A stretch of 17,014 bases of DNA from Candidatus Nanohalarchaeota archaeon (GCA_017610525.1 JAFCBW010000007.1:1-17014), one strand, 5' to 3'. Numbered from the stretch's first letter, positions 1-7,660 are shown. Made by a program: numbers and translations. The notes: generated by a model not told the origin, from the letters alone.

Positions 1-38
1 AAAAAAAACATCCACACCCAATTTATCGGTAATTTTAT

Positions 39-1271
39 ATGAAAAAAGGTCAGACCATCGAAATACTCGGCTTCTTGGCATTAGTTGTAATCGCAATAGT
101 ATCCATTCTGGCACTGGGACTCGTAACATCAGGACAAAAAGCAGATGTAAGACAGATTACCCACGAATATAGTGAAGAAAAATACTTCAAGGCAGGAGCC
201 AACACATTAAACACCATAACAGAACCAAAGACAGGCAAGACCTTCATCGAACTGATGGGACTCGTCGGCTTCTTTGAAAAAGACATACTTGAATTCGGGG
301 AAACAAACGACATAGTAACAGTAGATGTCTCAGAAGAACTGACAACAAAACTGAACATGATATATAATGAAGGACATTGGCACCTAGACATATATCATGA
401 ACCCGCATACCAGATCTACGTCATCATGCTCCTGGACGTATCCCCCAGTATGAAAGAAGAAATATATAACATAAAAGACAACATACAGCATATAATGGAC
501 GATGTGAAAACAACAACAAACCGGCGCGTCGCCTACAAACTATACTTTCTTCCCGGGGGGGAATTCTACAGAAACCAGTTCAACCTTATCGTGCAAAACA
601 ATCCGAACTTCAAAACATACATAGTTGACAGCGCAGCTTGCGGGCTAGTACCAAAAACCAAAAGCGAGGCATGGGCAAAAGGCATGAAATGCCTCATTGA
701 GGACAAATCCGAAGAATGGGGAACAGTAACCGCAAAAGTAGGCATCATCCTATCCGACGAACCCCCAAGCGGATGTGAAGGATGCGGCTGCAGACATTAT
801 CTAGATTACGCATATGAAGCATGCTGCCCTAGCGAAGATGGATGCGAATTTGAAAAGGATAGCGTTTGCGACGATAAAACCGACGATATCAACACACTGA
901 TAACCACAGCCAATAACATTAATATGAACATATTCACATTAAAAGCAACTCCATGCAAATTACCAGACAATCGCAACTGTCAGGATACCAATCTTCCTGA
1001 GATACCATACACATGTTCTGGAAAAGTAAGACTAGCGCATTTCATGGACATGCTATCAACCGGCACAAACGCAAAAATGTTCAATGTCGACGACTCTAAT
1101 GAAGTATCCAAAGCCATAAAAGAAATCGTACTATCCCAACCAATACCAGACATACCCTTTGAACTGGGCTCAAACGTCCCGGTAAACAAAAGAATCCGGA
1201 CATATGTCATACCTGCCCCGACACCCATACCAGGCACATACGTTAGAACCATCCTAAAGCAATGGAACTAA
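39..1271 (+). CDS. Exported/membrane-anchored von Willebrand factor A domain protein, Cys-rich, class III signal peptide
   Basis: The 410-residue product begins with KKGQTIE followed by a hydrophobic stretch (about residues 9-30). This is the archaeal class III (prepilin-like) pattern: basic residues, Gly-Gln, then Glu at +5, so a type IV prepilin peptidase would be expected to cut after Gly4. A VWA fold follows: the MIDAS signature DVSPS is at 133-137, a possible MIDAS Thr is at 207, and the third MIDAS element (ILSDEPPSG) places Asp at 240. Seven cysteines lie in 246-277, and five more at 201, 218, 306, 314 and 326, all on the outer side of the single membrane segment, which suggests disulfides or metal binding. 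The C-terminus is Pro-rich (391-399). The ATG at 39 places the signal peptide correctly. VWA domains bind protein ligands through a metal ion, so an adhesion or pilus-like surface role is plausible but inferred. The domain call is firm; the function is not. Confidence 0.85.
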   Translation: MKKGQTIEILGFLALVVIAIVSILALGLVTSGQKADVRQITHEYSEEKYFKAGANTLNTITEPKTGKTFIELMGLVGFFEKDILEFGETNDIVTVDVSEELTTKLNMIYNEGHWHLDIYHEPAYQIYVIMLLDVSPSMKEEIYNIKDNIQHIMDDVKTTTNRRVAYKLYFLPGGEFYRNQFNLIVQNNPNFKTYIVDSAACGLVPKTKSEAWAKGMKCLIEDKSEEWGTVTAKVGIILSDEPPSGCEGCGCRHYLDYAYEACCPSEDGCEFEKDSVCDDKTDDINTLITTANNINMNIFTLKATPCKLPDNRNCQDTNLPEIPYTCSGKVRLAHFMDMLSTGTNAKMFNVDDSNEVSKAIKEIVLSQPIPDIPFELGSNVPVNKRIRTYVIPAPTPIPGTYVRTILKQWN

Positions 1272-1502
1272 ATTCACATCACTCTACCTCATGCTTGTCA
1301 AATACTCGTGCATTTAGCCATAGCACAGCAGGGTGGGCGGGGGCTCGAGGACGGTTCTTAACCAACCTACAAAGGGGGATTCTCAGAATAATTATATACC
1401 AACAAACCCATAACCAAACCCACAATTCAATAGATTATCGATTGCAAAATTATGTGCAAATCAAACAAGTAACCTAAACCATTAGTAAGACAACACATGT
1501 GT
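1272..1502. other. Gene-free spacer with a G-rich run
   Basis: I find no credible gene here; a 71-codon open frame starting at 1262 overlaps the previous gene's end and has no recognisable content. The stretch 1331-1343 (GGGTGGGCGGGGG) is the densest G run on an otherwise G-poor plus strand, and GGGGG occurs again at 1374-1378. It does not fold as a tRNA by eye (no GGTTCGA-type T arm). A TATA-like ATTATATA lies near 1391-1398, so a small non-coding transcript running into the repeat at 1503 is possible but unproven. Confidence 0.4.
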
Positions 1503-1714
1503 GAACTTGAGCGAAACGAACCAGCAACCTTTCATGCACTCAAACAAAGCGCCAGTGACATAAGACAGAACTCTAACAACACAGTTGTGCGCTTGAGCTA
1601 ATCCATGACAAACAATACATTCGCGTGCTTGAGCGAAAGCGAAACACGCCTAATGGTCAACCTTTTACAAGGTTGTGCGAAACGCACTTAATCGCCAGCC
1701 TTTTACAAGGCTGT
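1503..1714 (+). repeat. Structured intergenic repeat, copy A
   Basis: This is the longest and most divergent member of the five-copy family. Its 5' part carries CAACCTTTCATGCACTC (1525-1541), shared with copies B and C, and AAAGCGCCAGTGAC. The usual long hairpin is replaced by a different stem, GCGTG (1623-1627) with CACGC (1645-1649), enclosing GCGAAAGC. The conserved linker CTAAT follows, then three hairpins: CAACCTTTTACAAGGTTG (1658-1675), GTGCG-AAA-CGCAC (1675-1687) and CAGCCTTTTACAAGGCTG (1696-1713). The first and last differ by G-C versus A-T pairs at the same stem position. It lies 3' of the VWA gene and 5' of nac. Confidence 0.8.
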
Positions 1715-1724
1715 AGGGGTATGA

Positions 1725-1857
1725 GGAATTTTTCCGTGAAAAGTACATTTTTTTGATGGTCTAAAATACGTATATTATGAGTAAAAACGTAGCCCTATGA
1801 CATCGTTTGCAATAGAGATCAAGGTTGGATAATAATTTTGTATCACGGAAAAATTCC
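1725..1857. repeat. 133-bp element bounded by a perfect 15-bp inverted repeat
   Basis: GGAATTTTTCCGTGA at 1725-1739 is exactly complementary to TCACGGAAAAATTCC at 1843-1857. The stem can continue after a 4-nt bulge with TACA (1744-1747) against TGTA (1839-1842). Inside, TACGT (1767-1771) can pair with ACGTA (1787-1791), and TTGAT with ATCAA. The interior is richer in G and T than the A/C-rich plus strand around it. No target-site duplication is visible. It could be a structured RNA with a closing stem, a miniature transposable element, or a regulatory palindrome; it ends 23 bp before the nac TATA box. No known RNA family (5S, SRP, RNase P, tRNA) was recognised. Confidence 0.7.
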
Positions 1858-1880
1858 CCTGACCCGACTGTAGCAAAAAC

Positions 1881-1889
1881 ATTTAAATA
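1881..1889 (+). promoter_or_regulatory. TATA box of nac
   Basis: ATTTAAATA sits about 50 bp before the NAC start codon. A transcript starting about 25 bp downstream would have a short leader containing GAGG (1917-1920), a plausible ribosome binding site 11 nt before ATG 1932. Confidence 0.5.
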
Positions 1890-1931
1890 TTTCCCACCCA
1901 ATAAATACTTTCAACAGAGGCGAAAAAAACA

Positions 1932-2276
1932 ATGATGCCAAAAATGAACCCCAGACAAATGGAAAAGATGATGAAACAGATGGGCATACAAAGCCAGAAC
2001 ATCGAAGCAGACGAAGTCGTCATCAGATGCGCAGACAAAGAAATAATAATAACAAACCCATCCATCCAGAAAGTCAACATGATGGGCCAGAACTCATTCC
2101 AGATATCAGGCGAAACAACCGAGCGCAGCATCGACGAAGACATCCCGAAATACACAGACGACGACATCCAGATGGTAATGGACCAGACAAACAGCGAAAA
2201 AAACGAAGCAGAAGACGCGCTCAAAGAAACCGAAGGCGACCTCGCAGAAGCCATACTAATTCTAACAAAAGAATAA
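1932..2276 (+). CDS. nac: Nascent polypeptide-associated complex protein (archaeal NAC)
   Basis: The 114-residue product matches archaeal NAC in length and layout. It has a Met/Lys-rich N-terminal helix (MNPRQMEKMMKQMG, 5-18), the NAC beta domain (EVVIRCADKEIIITNPSIQK and GQNSFQISGE), and a C-terminal UBA three-helix domain (about 77-114, DIQMVMDQ...GDLAEAILIL). In archaea this protein forms a homodimer that binds near the ribosomal exit tunnel and contacts emerging chains. ATG 1932 is chosen over ATG 1935 because GAGG at 1917-1920 suits it slightly better; the difference is one residue. The upstream region holds the inverted-repeat element and copy A of the repeat. Confidence 0.95.
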   Translation: MMPKMNPRQMEKMMKQMGIQSQNIEADEVVIRCADKEIIITNPSIQKVNMMGQNSFQISGETTERSIDEDIPKYTDDDIQMVMDQTNSEKNEAEDALKETEGDLAEAILILTKE

Positions 2277-2360
2277 GACATACCCTACAAAAGCACACCC
2301 ATTCCTGACAACACCCAAACACAAACCCCATACTTAGCTCACCATCCTAAAATAACAAAA

Positions 2361-2370
2361 CAGATATAAC
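2361..2370 (+). promoter_or_regulatory. Putative TATA box for the 130-residue hypothetical gene
   Basis: CAGATATAAC lies about 40 bp before ATG 2406. GGAAAGG at 2390-2396 is a possible, imperfect ribosome binding site. The gene therefore seems to have its own promoter rather than being read only from nac, 130 bp upstream. Confidence 0.35.
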
Positions 2371-2405
2371 ACTTACCCCACAACAGTCAGGAAAGGCGAA
2401 CAAAA

Positions 2406-2798
2406 ATGGATCCAGACAACAACCCAACATTATACAATGAGATAATAAGTGAATTAGAAGAAATGCCGGACATCAAGATACTATACGCTTGCGCTGAAGA
2501 TATATTCAAAGATACTCGTCATGTGGCATCCATAATATCCGACCGCAAAACAATTGTAGTCCAAAACGAAAAATACACAAACATGGATTCAACGAAAAAA
2601 CACACAGAAAACCCACTAGACGAAATAGTAGATTATCTCTCAAAAAATGGCTCAATAGCCAGTAATATCATTGAAAAACATCGCCTCATAGACACCCTCC
2701 GCGAGCAAGACGACGGTTATCATAAAGTAAGCATATATCACGCTGAACAACCAGAAGACGCAGAGACCCTAATAATCCATCTCTTCAAGACCCACTAA
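2406..2798 (+). CDS. Hypothetical protein, 130 residues
   Basis: I do not recognise this family. The product is soluble, acidic at the N-terminus and predicted mixed alpha/beta: a helix at about 9-18, a strand-like IKILYAC (23-29), then IVVQNEKY (49-56), a helix around 70-79 (DEIVDYLSKN), and a C-terminal strand-helix ending LIIHLFKTH. It has no signal peptide, membrane segment or obvious metal-binding motif. Its A/C-rich codons match other plus-strand genes, which supports a real native gene. It ends 29 bp from the 3' end of the convergent epimerase gene. Confidence 0.7.
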   Translation: MDPDNNPTLYNEIISELEEMPDIKILYACAEDIFKDTRHVASIISDRKTIVVQNEKYTNMDSTKKHTENPLDEIVDYLSKNGSIASNIIEKHRLIDTLREQDDGYHKVSIYHAEQPEDAETLIIHLFKTH

Positions 2799-2827
2799 CA
2801 TATAACCTTCTCAAAGAAAACCATCAC

Positions 2828-3775
2828 TCAGAGCATACACCGGACCGCTTCCCTAACAGCCCCCGAAGAGCCACACTTCATCTCATACCCTGATGCAGCA
2901 AGCTTCTTAACAGAAAGCAGCATAACCTTCACATCACCCTTCCAGCCGCGCCCCCCATCAACACCCCCGGTATACCGAAACTTAACCCCAGAAAGCCCCA
3001 ACTCAGAAACAACAATCTTCGCAAGCTCAGTAACAGTAATCATATCAGAAGACCCGACATTATAAATCTCCACCATCTTTTTTTGAATCCCCTGCGCATA
3101 AATCATCGCATCCACGCAATCATCCACAAGAAAATAAGACTTATTCTGCCTGCCATTCCCGAGAATCTCAAGCTCCTTGGGATTGTCCCGAAGCTTATTG
3201 ACAAAATCAAAAATAACCCCATGCGTACCCCGCCTACCCACGCAATTCGCAAACCGGTAAATCACACAAGACATATCAAACGTAAAACAATACGAAGAGA
3301 TAAGCGCCTCACACGCAAGCTTCGACGCCCCGTACAAAGAGATCGGAACACACGGCCCGTAACTCTCTGGAGTCGGTATAACCTCAGCCTCCCCATAAAT
3401 AGTAGAAGTAGAAGTAAACACAATACGCCCAATCTTATTCTTACGCATCGCCTCCAATACATTGCGCGTCGCCAGAATATTCTGCTCAACATGAACATAG
3501 GTATCCTCTGCACCAACCCTCACATCCGGATTGGCCGCAAGATGCCACACAACATCAGCACCCTTCATCGCACGGCACAGCTTTCCCGTATCAAGAAGGT
3601 CGCCGTTAACAATTTTCAGATTGGAGTTCTTCCTGCATGATTCCAGAAACTCCATCCTGCCCGAAGAAAAATTATCATAGACAACAACCTTATCCTTCGA
3701 AGAAGAAAGCAGCTTATCGCACAAATTACTCCCGATAAACCCTGCGCCGCCGCACACAAAATGAATCATCTGCAT
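2828..3775 (-). CDS. NAD-dependent epimerase/dehydratase, UDP-glucose 4-epimerase-like (extended SDR)
   Basis: The 315-residue product is an extended short-chain dehydrogenase/reductase. The NAD-binding GGAGFIG is at 9-15 and DNFSSG at 34-39. The catalytic region TSTSTIYG is at 121-128 with Thr123 in the Ser/Thr position, and YGASK is at 148-152 with catalytic Tyr148 and Lys152. Length and motifs fit GalE-type epimerases interconverting UDP-hexoses, but the substrate cannot be fixed from sequence. ATG 3775 immediately follows the secD stop (TAGATG), and a second ATG at 3769 is possible, so translation is probably coupled to secD. This suggests co-transcription as secF-secD-epimerase. The link to surface sugars agrees with the nucleotide-sugar genes at 12296-17014. 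Confidence 0.9.
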   Translation of the reverse strand: MQMIHFVCGGAGFIGSNLCDKLLSSSKDKVVVYDNFSSGRMEFLESCRKNSNLKIVNGDLLDTGKLCRAMKGADVVWHLAANPDVRVGAEDTYVHVEQNILATRNVLEAMRKNKIGRIVFTSTSTIYGEAEVIPTPESYGPCVPISLYGASKLACEALISSYCFTFDMSCVIYRFANCVGRRGTHGVIFDFVNKLRDNPKELEILGNGRQNKSYFLVDDCVDAMIYAQGIQKKMVEIYNVGSSDMITVTELAKIVVSELGLSGVKFRYTGGVDGGRGWKGDVKVMLLSVKKLAASGYEMKCGSSGAVREAVRCML

Positions 3776-5230
3776 CTACCGTCTAAGATACTCAATAACC
3801 TTCGCAAACGCCGGTCTTGTAAGCAACACACCTATAATCACACCGACTATAGTTGTAAACGCAAAACCGCGCACACCGCCAGCGCCGACAGTAAGAAGCG
3901 GCACCATCACAGCAATCGTAGTCGCAGCAGACGCGAAAATAATAAAGAACGCTCGCTTAAGCTTGCGATTCATACTAAGCTCATCCTTCTTCTTATCACT
4001 CTCATCAGTAATAATGATCTGGTCATCCACCCCACTCCCGATAGCAGCAATAATACCGGCAATCGCCGCAAGATCAATCGTCCAGTGTATAAACGCAGCA
4101 AACCCGAAAATCAACAGAACCTCAGTACACGACGTCAAAATAATCGGTATGACAATCCTCGGATCCTTATACCTAAAATATATCACAACACTCACAGCAA
4201 GAATAGAAAACAATATCGCGATAACCGCCGCCCTCATAAACTCGTCCCCAAGCGTCGGTGAAATCGTATTCATCTGCACAATCTCAATCTCCGTCGGCAA
4301 CGCCCCGGACTCAAGTATAGACTGCAACTGGTTCATATTCCTCCATGCATCATCCCTCGAATCACCCGGCCCGCTAATCTGTATCTCCGGCTGCACCTTC
4401 CCCTGCAAATCAGAAGAAATCTTCAAAGAATCAACAAGATCATCATCAAGATACAGGTCAATATTACTCGAAAGATAACTCCTGCCATCCGAAAAATCCT
4501 TCGTAAGATCACTAGTAACAGCAGCAAACCTCTTGGCAGCCTCAGAAGATAAAGTTATCGAGAAACTAAAATGCCAGTTACTCCCTGCACCGGATATCCT
4601 TGCATGCTGCGCATCACGGAACACCTGATTAACATCCTCACCCGCTATCACAGATGCCCTCAAAATTACAACATCATCCTCTGTCCGGTTCACATACTTT
4701 AACCGTATCCCCTCAAGTTCAATAAAATCATTAACCTCAAGCACAGTACCATCAATCTCTATCGCACCCGAAGGCAAAGACACAACATCATGCGGATTCT
4801 TATTAAAATTAAACACAGTAGTGCCATTCCCAACAGTGATATTCCTATCAATAGTAGCCTCAAACTTACCCTGCCTCTGTATAAGCTCCTTCAACTCTTC
4901 CTCGCGAGCACCCGCCATCTCCAACTGTATATACCATTCACCTTCAATCTCAACCGGGCGTATCTGTTTCTCCTTAACACCATAAGAATCAATCCTCTTC
5001 TCAAGCACAACAATAGTCTTTCTGAGATTATCATCAGTAGCATCCATAAGATGAATCAGCGCCCGGGCACCGCCCTTCATATCAATACCCTGTTGGATAT
5101 TCGAATCAAATGACATAGTACCCTCATCATTCATTACAGGATACGGTCTAATAGCCAGCACTGCAAGAAGTACAAAAACCACAAGAAGAACAATTCTCGG
5201 CTCCTTCAGCAGTTGCTTAAAATTCATCAT
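3776..5230 (-). CDS. secD: Protein-export membrane protein SecD
   Basis: The 484-residue product is archaeal SecD, which with SecF forms a membrane complex assisting late steps of Sec-dependent export. One N-terminal membrane segment (about 12-28) is followed by the GIDMKGGARALI motif (48-59) and a large extracytoplasmic P1-like region (about 60-325). The C-terminal block has five membrane segments (about 332-480). The RND-type signature in segment 4 is GSGVDDQIIITDE (398-410), with Asp402/Asp403 in the proton-relay position. The start overlaps the secF stop by 4 nt (ATGA, 5227-5230). Starting at M2 would also be possible. Confidence 0.95.
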   Translation of the reverse strand: MMNFKQLLKEPRIVLLVVFVLLAVLAIRPYPVMNDEGTMSFDSNIQQGIDMKGGARALIHLMDATDDNLRKTIVVLEKRIDSYGVKEKQIRPVEIEGEWYIQLEMAGAREEELKELIQRQGKFEATIDRNITVGNGTTVFNFNKNPHDVVSLPSGAIEIDGTVLEVNDFIELEGIRLKYVNRTEDDVVILRASVIAGEDVNQVFRDAQHARISGAGSNWHFSFSITLSSEAAKRFAAVTSDLTKDFSDGRSYLSSNIDLYLDDDLVDSLKISSDLQGKVQPEIQISGPGDSRDDAWRNMNQLQSILESGALPTEIEIVQMNTISPTLGDEFMRAAVIAILFSILAVSVVIYFRYKDPRIVIPIILTSCTEVLLIFGFAAFIHWTIDLAAIAGIIAAIGSGVDDQIIITDESDKKKDELSMNRKLKRAFFIIFASAATTIAVMVPLLTVGAGGVRGFAFTTIVGVIIGVLLTRPAFAKVIEYLRR

Positions 5231-6096
5231 TTTTCCATCCGCCCCATATATATTTTCAGGATACCGACATTCTGCAGCCAGGTATAAGGTATATCAGCCA
5301 AAAGCCCCATGATGATCACAAGCGCGATATCATCAAGCGCAGGCGAACTTGACACCAGAAACAAAATAGTCATCGCAATAATCGATGTGACCGACATAGT
5401 CACACCCGTCTTCATCGACGACTTTATGCGCTCATTAACAGTACCTTCCCCTCTCCTCTTAAGGACCCTCGTAGACAAAAGAATATCAGTATCAATCGAA
5501 TAACCCATCAGTATCAAAAGGCCTGCAAGCGTACCCATACTCAACTGGATACCAAGAAGATTCATGCCGACAACAGCAAAAATAATATCCGAAACACCCG
5601 CAAGTATCACTGCAAGCGAAGGAACAGGACTGCGAAACGTAATAAACACCGCAATCGCCATCGCAGCAAACGCAACAAAAATAGCCCCCAGCGCCTGGTT
5701 CCAGAACGCCTGGCCTAGCGCAGCACCAATAGACTGTATACTATGCCCAACCTCATCAATATTCAGTTCACCAATCAACTCAATAAGCTCCGCCTCAGAC
5801 ACTTCCTTATCAGTCTCTATAACAAGTGTCCTCGTAACACCCCCAAGCACCCTGACCTTCGTCGTCTTGCCATACTTATCCTGTATCACCTTAGTGGCAT
5901 AAGAAACATCAACATCCCCCCGAAACTCAATATTTGCCTGCGTCCCGGACTTAAAATCTATACTTCTCTCAACAACCTCACCAGTCTGGACGTACTTGAC
6001 TGCAAGAAAAGAAACACACAATACCAACATCAGTAACGATATTGCCAGCATCTTCCGTGGATTATCCACAACATAATCAATAGTTTTCTCCATCAT
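5227..6096 (-). CDS. secF: Protein-export membrane protein SecF
   Basis: SecF partner of SecD. Numbered from a TTG at 6105, there is an N-terminal membrane segment (about 19-37), DFKSGTQ (50-56, the archaeal form of the DFTGG motif), a short P1 domain, and five C-terminal membrane segments. Segment 4 carries MGYSIDTDILLSTRV (200-214). The frame is open to TTG 6105, but I prefer ATG 6096 (or 6093): the TATA box at about 6122-6130 predicts a transcript start near 6100, which leaves ATG 6096 near-leaderless and TTG 6105 outside the transcript. First gene of the secF-secD-epimerase operon. The secF-before-secD order is seen in other archaea. Confidence 0.93.
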   Translation of the reverse strand: MMEKTIDYVVDNPRKMLAISLLMLVLCVSFLAVKYVQTGEVVERSIDFKSGTQANIEFRGDVDVSYATKVIQDKYGKTTKVRVLGGVTRTLVIETDKEVSEAELIELIGELNIDEVGHSIQSIGAALGQAFWNQALGAIFVAFAAMAIAVFITFRSPVPSLAVILAGVSDIIFAVVGMNLLGIQLSMGTLAGLLILMGYSIDTDILLSTRVLKRRGEGTVNERIKSSMKTGVTMSVTSIIAMTILFLVSSSPALDDIALVIIMGLLADIPYTWLQNVGILKIYMGRMEK

Positions 6097-6120
6097 AACA
6101 GACAACCTTTTTGATGCAAG

Positions 6121-6131
6121 GTTTTATAAAT
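6121..6131 (-). promoter_or_regulatory. TATA box of the secF-secD-epimerase operon
   Basis: On the minus strand the sequence reads ATTTATAAAAC, about 25-30 bp before ATG 6096. It is the only strong TATA-like element seen upstream of the operon, and it decides the secF start choice. Confidence 0.55.
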
Positions 6132-6267
6132 GTTTTATCCAAAAGCAAGGCAAACCCAGTGATTTCACAAATGAGCAACCCAACAAATATCACAGAAAGA
6201 CCGCCCATTTACAAAGCCAAACAGCCAGGCAAAATAATTCCCGCACACCCAATCAAAACAGACCCAT

Positions 6268-6475
6268 AACCTTTCATGCACCCCATAAGACAGCAACAGA
6301 CAGCAGTAAGTACACTTGAACAAAACACAAAACAACATCCCGTATACTTGAGCGAACGACCAATGACCTAAAACGAAGCCACTCAAACAAAAAAGTCAGT
6401 GCCCGAACAAAGCACCTGTGACCTAAACCGAAGGTTTAGGTCGCTCTGATCGCCAGCCTTTCTGAAGGCTGTCTC
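6268..6475 (+). repeat. Structured intergenic repeat, copy B
   Basis: Starts with AACCTTTCATGCAC, as in A and C, followed by CTTGAACAAAAC and CTTGAGCGAACG segments, and contains a duplicated ATGACCTAAAACGAAG-type unit at 6363-6378. The long hairpin is fully paired: GTGACCTAAACC (6418-6429), loop GAA, GGTTTAGGTCGC (6433-6444), 12 pairs with one G-T. The linker TCTGATCGC leads to the 18-nt hairpin CAGCCTTTCTGAAGGCTG (6454-6471). It lies at the 3' end of the small minus-strand gene 6474-6581 and 5' of secF. Its inner stem pairs differ from other copies by compensatory change. Confidence 0.9.
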
Positions 6476-6581
6476 ACATCAACCCATGAAACTCAATCAT
6501 CTTATTGATTCTCTTGACTTCCTTCCAATTGCCTCTCGTAGCCATCTGCCTCTTCATTTCCCTAAGCTGATCCATATCCAT
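6474..6581 (-). CDS. Small basic Met-rich protein, 35 residues, hypothetical
   Basis: On the minus strand ATG 6581 opens a 35-codon frame ending at TGA (6474-6476). The product begins MDMDQLREMKRQMATRG and reads as a charged amphipathic helix with Lys/Arg/Glu and a single Trp. The start has one of the better ribosome binding sites in the window, AAGGGGTGA, five bases before ATG, matching the archaeal GGAGGTGA consensus with one change. The frame is open farther upstream but has no ATG there. The gene ends exactly at the edge of repeat copy B. I do not recognise the family. The start signal is the main evidence, and a longer plus-strand open frame (6486-6692) has no such signal. Confidence 0.5.
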   Translation of the reverse strand: MDMDQLREMKRQMATRGNWKEVKRINKMIEFHGLM

Positions 6582-6684
6582 ACAATTCACCCCTTCCCTT
6601 ATACAGCAAATAGGAAACACTATATCCCACAATACGCTTTTCAAACCCGCGCAACCTATATTACTGCTTACCCTTTGTTTTATC

Positions 6685-6719
6685 GTCCCTAATGGGACTC
6701 TCTTTAAAGAAAAAGAGTC
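6685..6719 (-). promoter_or_regulatory. Overlapping alternative hairpins in the putative leader of the 35-residue gene
   Basis: GTCCC (6685-6689), TAAT, GGGAC (6694-6698) forms one hairpin. GACTCT (6696-6701) with AGAGTC (6714-6719) forms another, sharing the GAC at 6696-6698, so the two exclude each other. On the minus strand they fall about 105-140 nt upstream of ATG 6581 and downstream of a TATA-like element. This is the arrangement expected of a leader switch, but no ligand or known riboswitch class was recognised. Confidence 0.35.
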
Positions 6720-6765
6720 ATCATATCCCTTGTTAAATTATAACACAAAACATTGTTTTCCCACA

Positions 6766-6775
6766 CATATATACT
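6766..6775 (-). promoter_or_regulatory. Putative TATA box upstream of the small minus-strand gene
   Basis: The minus strand reads CGAAAAGTATATATG, a BRE-like purine stretch followed by TATATA. A transcript starting about 25 nt downstream (near 6742-6748) would have a leader of roughly 160 nt before ATG 6581, long for this window where most genes look leaderless. Confidence 0.4.
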
Positions 6776-6886
6776 TTTCGATAGTTTAGTATAGTTAACC
6801 ATTAATCAACCCCTACCACCAGAACCGCCCGCACACTAAACCATCCAAACAGCCAACACATCTGCATACCTCCAGAAACCGAACAA

Positions 6887-7027
6887 GCAACCTTTCATGT
6901 ACTCAAGTAAAACGCCTGTGACCTAAACAAAAGCCACCAAAACAAAAAAGTCAATGCCCAAGCAAAGCGCCCGTGACCCAAAACGAAGTTTTGCGGTCGC
7001 CCTAATCGCCAGCCTTTCTAAAGACCG
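6887..7027 (+). repeat. Structured intergenic repeat, copy C
   Basis: Begins CAACCTTTCATGTACTC (6888-6904), then a partial unit AAACGCCTGTGACCTAAAC, then the core with AATGCCCAAGCAAAGCGCC. The long hairpin pairs GTGACCCAAAAC (6973-6984) with GTTTTGCGGTCGC (6988-7000) around loop GAA, with one bulged C. At the pair next to the bulge this copy has C-G where others have T-A or T-G. The terminal 18-nt hairpin (7010-7027) is decayed, with two mismatched pairs, and ends one base before the TAA of the minus-strand gene at 7028. Confidence 0.88.
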
Positions 7028-7660
7028 TTAATCATCAAAAAAGCCCATTGGCTTCCACTCATGCTCCTTCTCTTCCTTTTTTACCGGAGGCTCCCCAATG
7101 ATGGGTGCAGGAGTCTGTGCCACAGGCTGTATCGGCGGCTGCGACACCGGCTGCACTGGCGGCTGCGCAACAGGAGCATAACCAGTACTAGGCGTAAACG
7201 GTGGGGCCATCGTAGTCTCTGGAGCAGGAGAATAAGCAGGAGTCTGTGAAAACGAAGGATACTGCGGCTGCTGTACAGGAGCATCAACTGGCGAAGAAGT
7301 AGTATTCCCCGCAACATGTGAAAGATCCAGATACCTGTTCTGAAGCTCACCAGTACCCATTGGTGCAGGCTTGGGATTCGGCTGAAAAGACTTCTCTACA
7401 TCCGCAAGGTCAACCTTAGGCGGATCCTTCCTCGAGCCATAATTAAAAAGATAATCAAACTTAGAACGTATCGCAGAGGGCGCACTACTTCGCCTCGTAG
7501 CCCTTTTCTCATCCACAAGGCGCCCGCCAGACCCGTCACCATGATGTTTTATCCTGATATACCCCTTCGGCCTCTTGACATACTTCTTCATCAACTCAAA
7601 AAACACAGCCCCGAATATAAACGAAACCAACGCAATAACAAGTGTATCATTCATACCCAT
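7028..7660 (-). CDS. Membrane-anchored proline-rich protein, hypothetical
   Basis: The 210-residue product has one N-terminal hydrophobic segment (about 6-22, LVIALVSFIFGAVFFEL) followed by KKYVKRPKG, giving a positive-inside anchor with a cytoplasmic tail. Residues 24-100 are basic then mixed. Residues 100-195 are low-complexity and rich in Pro, Gln, Ala and Thr, with imperfect QPPVQPVSQPPIQPVAQ repeats (165-181). The C-terminus ends in acidic GFFDD. ATG 7660 is preferred because GGAG lies 9 nt upstream; ATG 7654 is possible. No enzyme domain is visible. A scaffold or tether role is only a guess. It is divergent from the flavoprotein gene. Confidence 0.7.
   Translation of the reverse strand: MGMNDTLVIALVSFIFGAVFFELMKKYVKRPKGYIRIKHHGDGSGGRLVDEKRATRRSSAPSAIRSKFDYLFNYGSRKDPPKVDLADVEKSFQPNPKPAPMGTGELQNRYLDLSHVAGNTTSSPVDAPVQQPQYPSFSQTPAYSPAPETTMAPPFTPSTGYAPVAQPPVQPVSQPPIQPVAQTPAPIIGEPPVKKEEKEHEWKPMGFFDD

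Noticed and set aside
1325..1380. Possible tRNA in the GC-rich stretch
   Set aside because: I could not place a T arm with GGTTCRA, an anticodon arm, or a 7-bp acceptor stem on either strand.
1262..1477. 71-codon plus-strand open frame after the VWA gene
   Set aside because: It starts inside the VWA gene's last codons, has no ribosome binding site, and translates a G-rich run and spacer with no protein-like pattern.
6486..6692. 68-codon plus-strand open frame
   Set aside because: It is antisense to the small minus-strand gene that has a strong ribosome binding site, and has none itself; the product is His/Pro-rich without a recognisable pattern.
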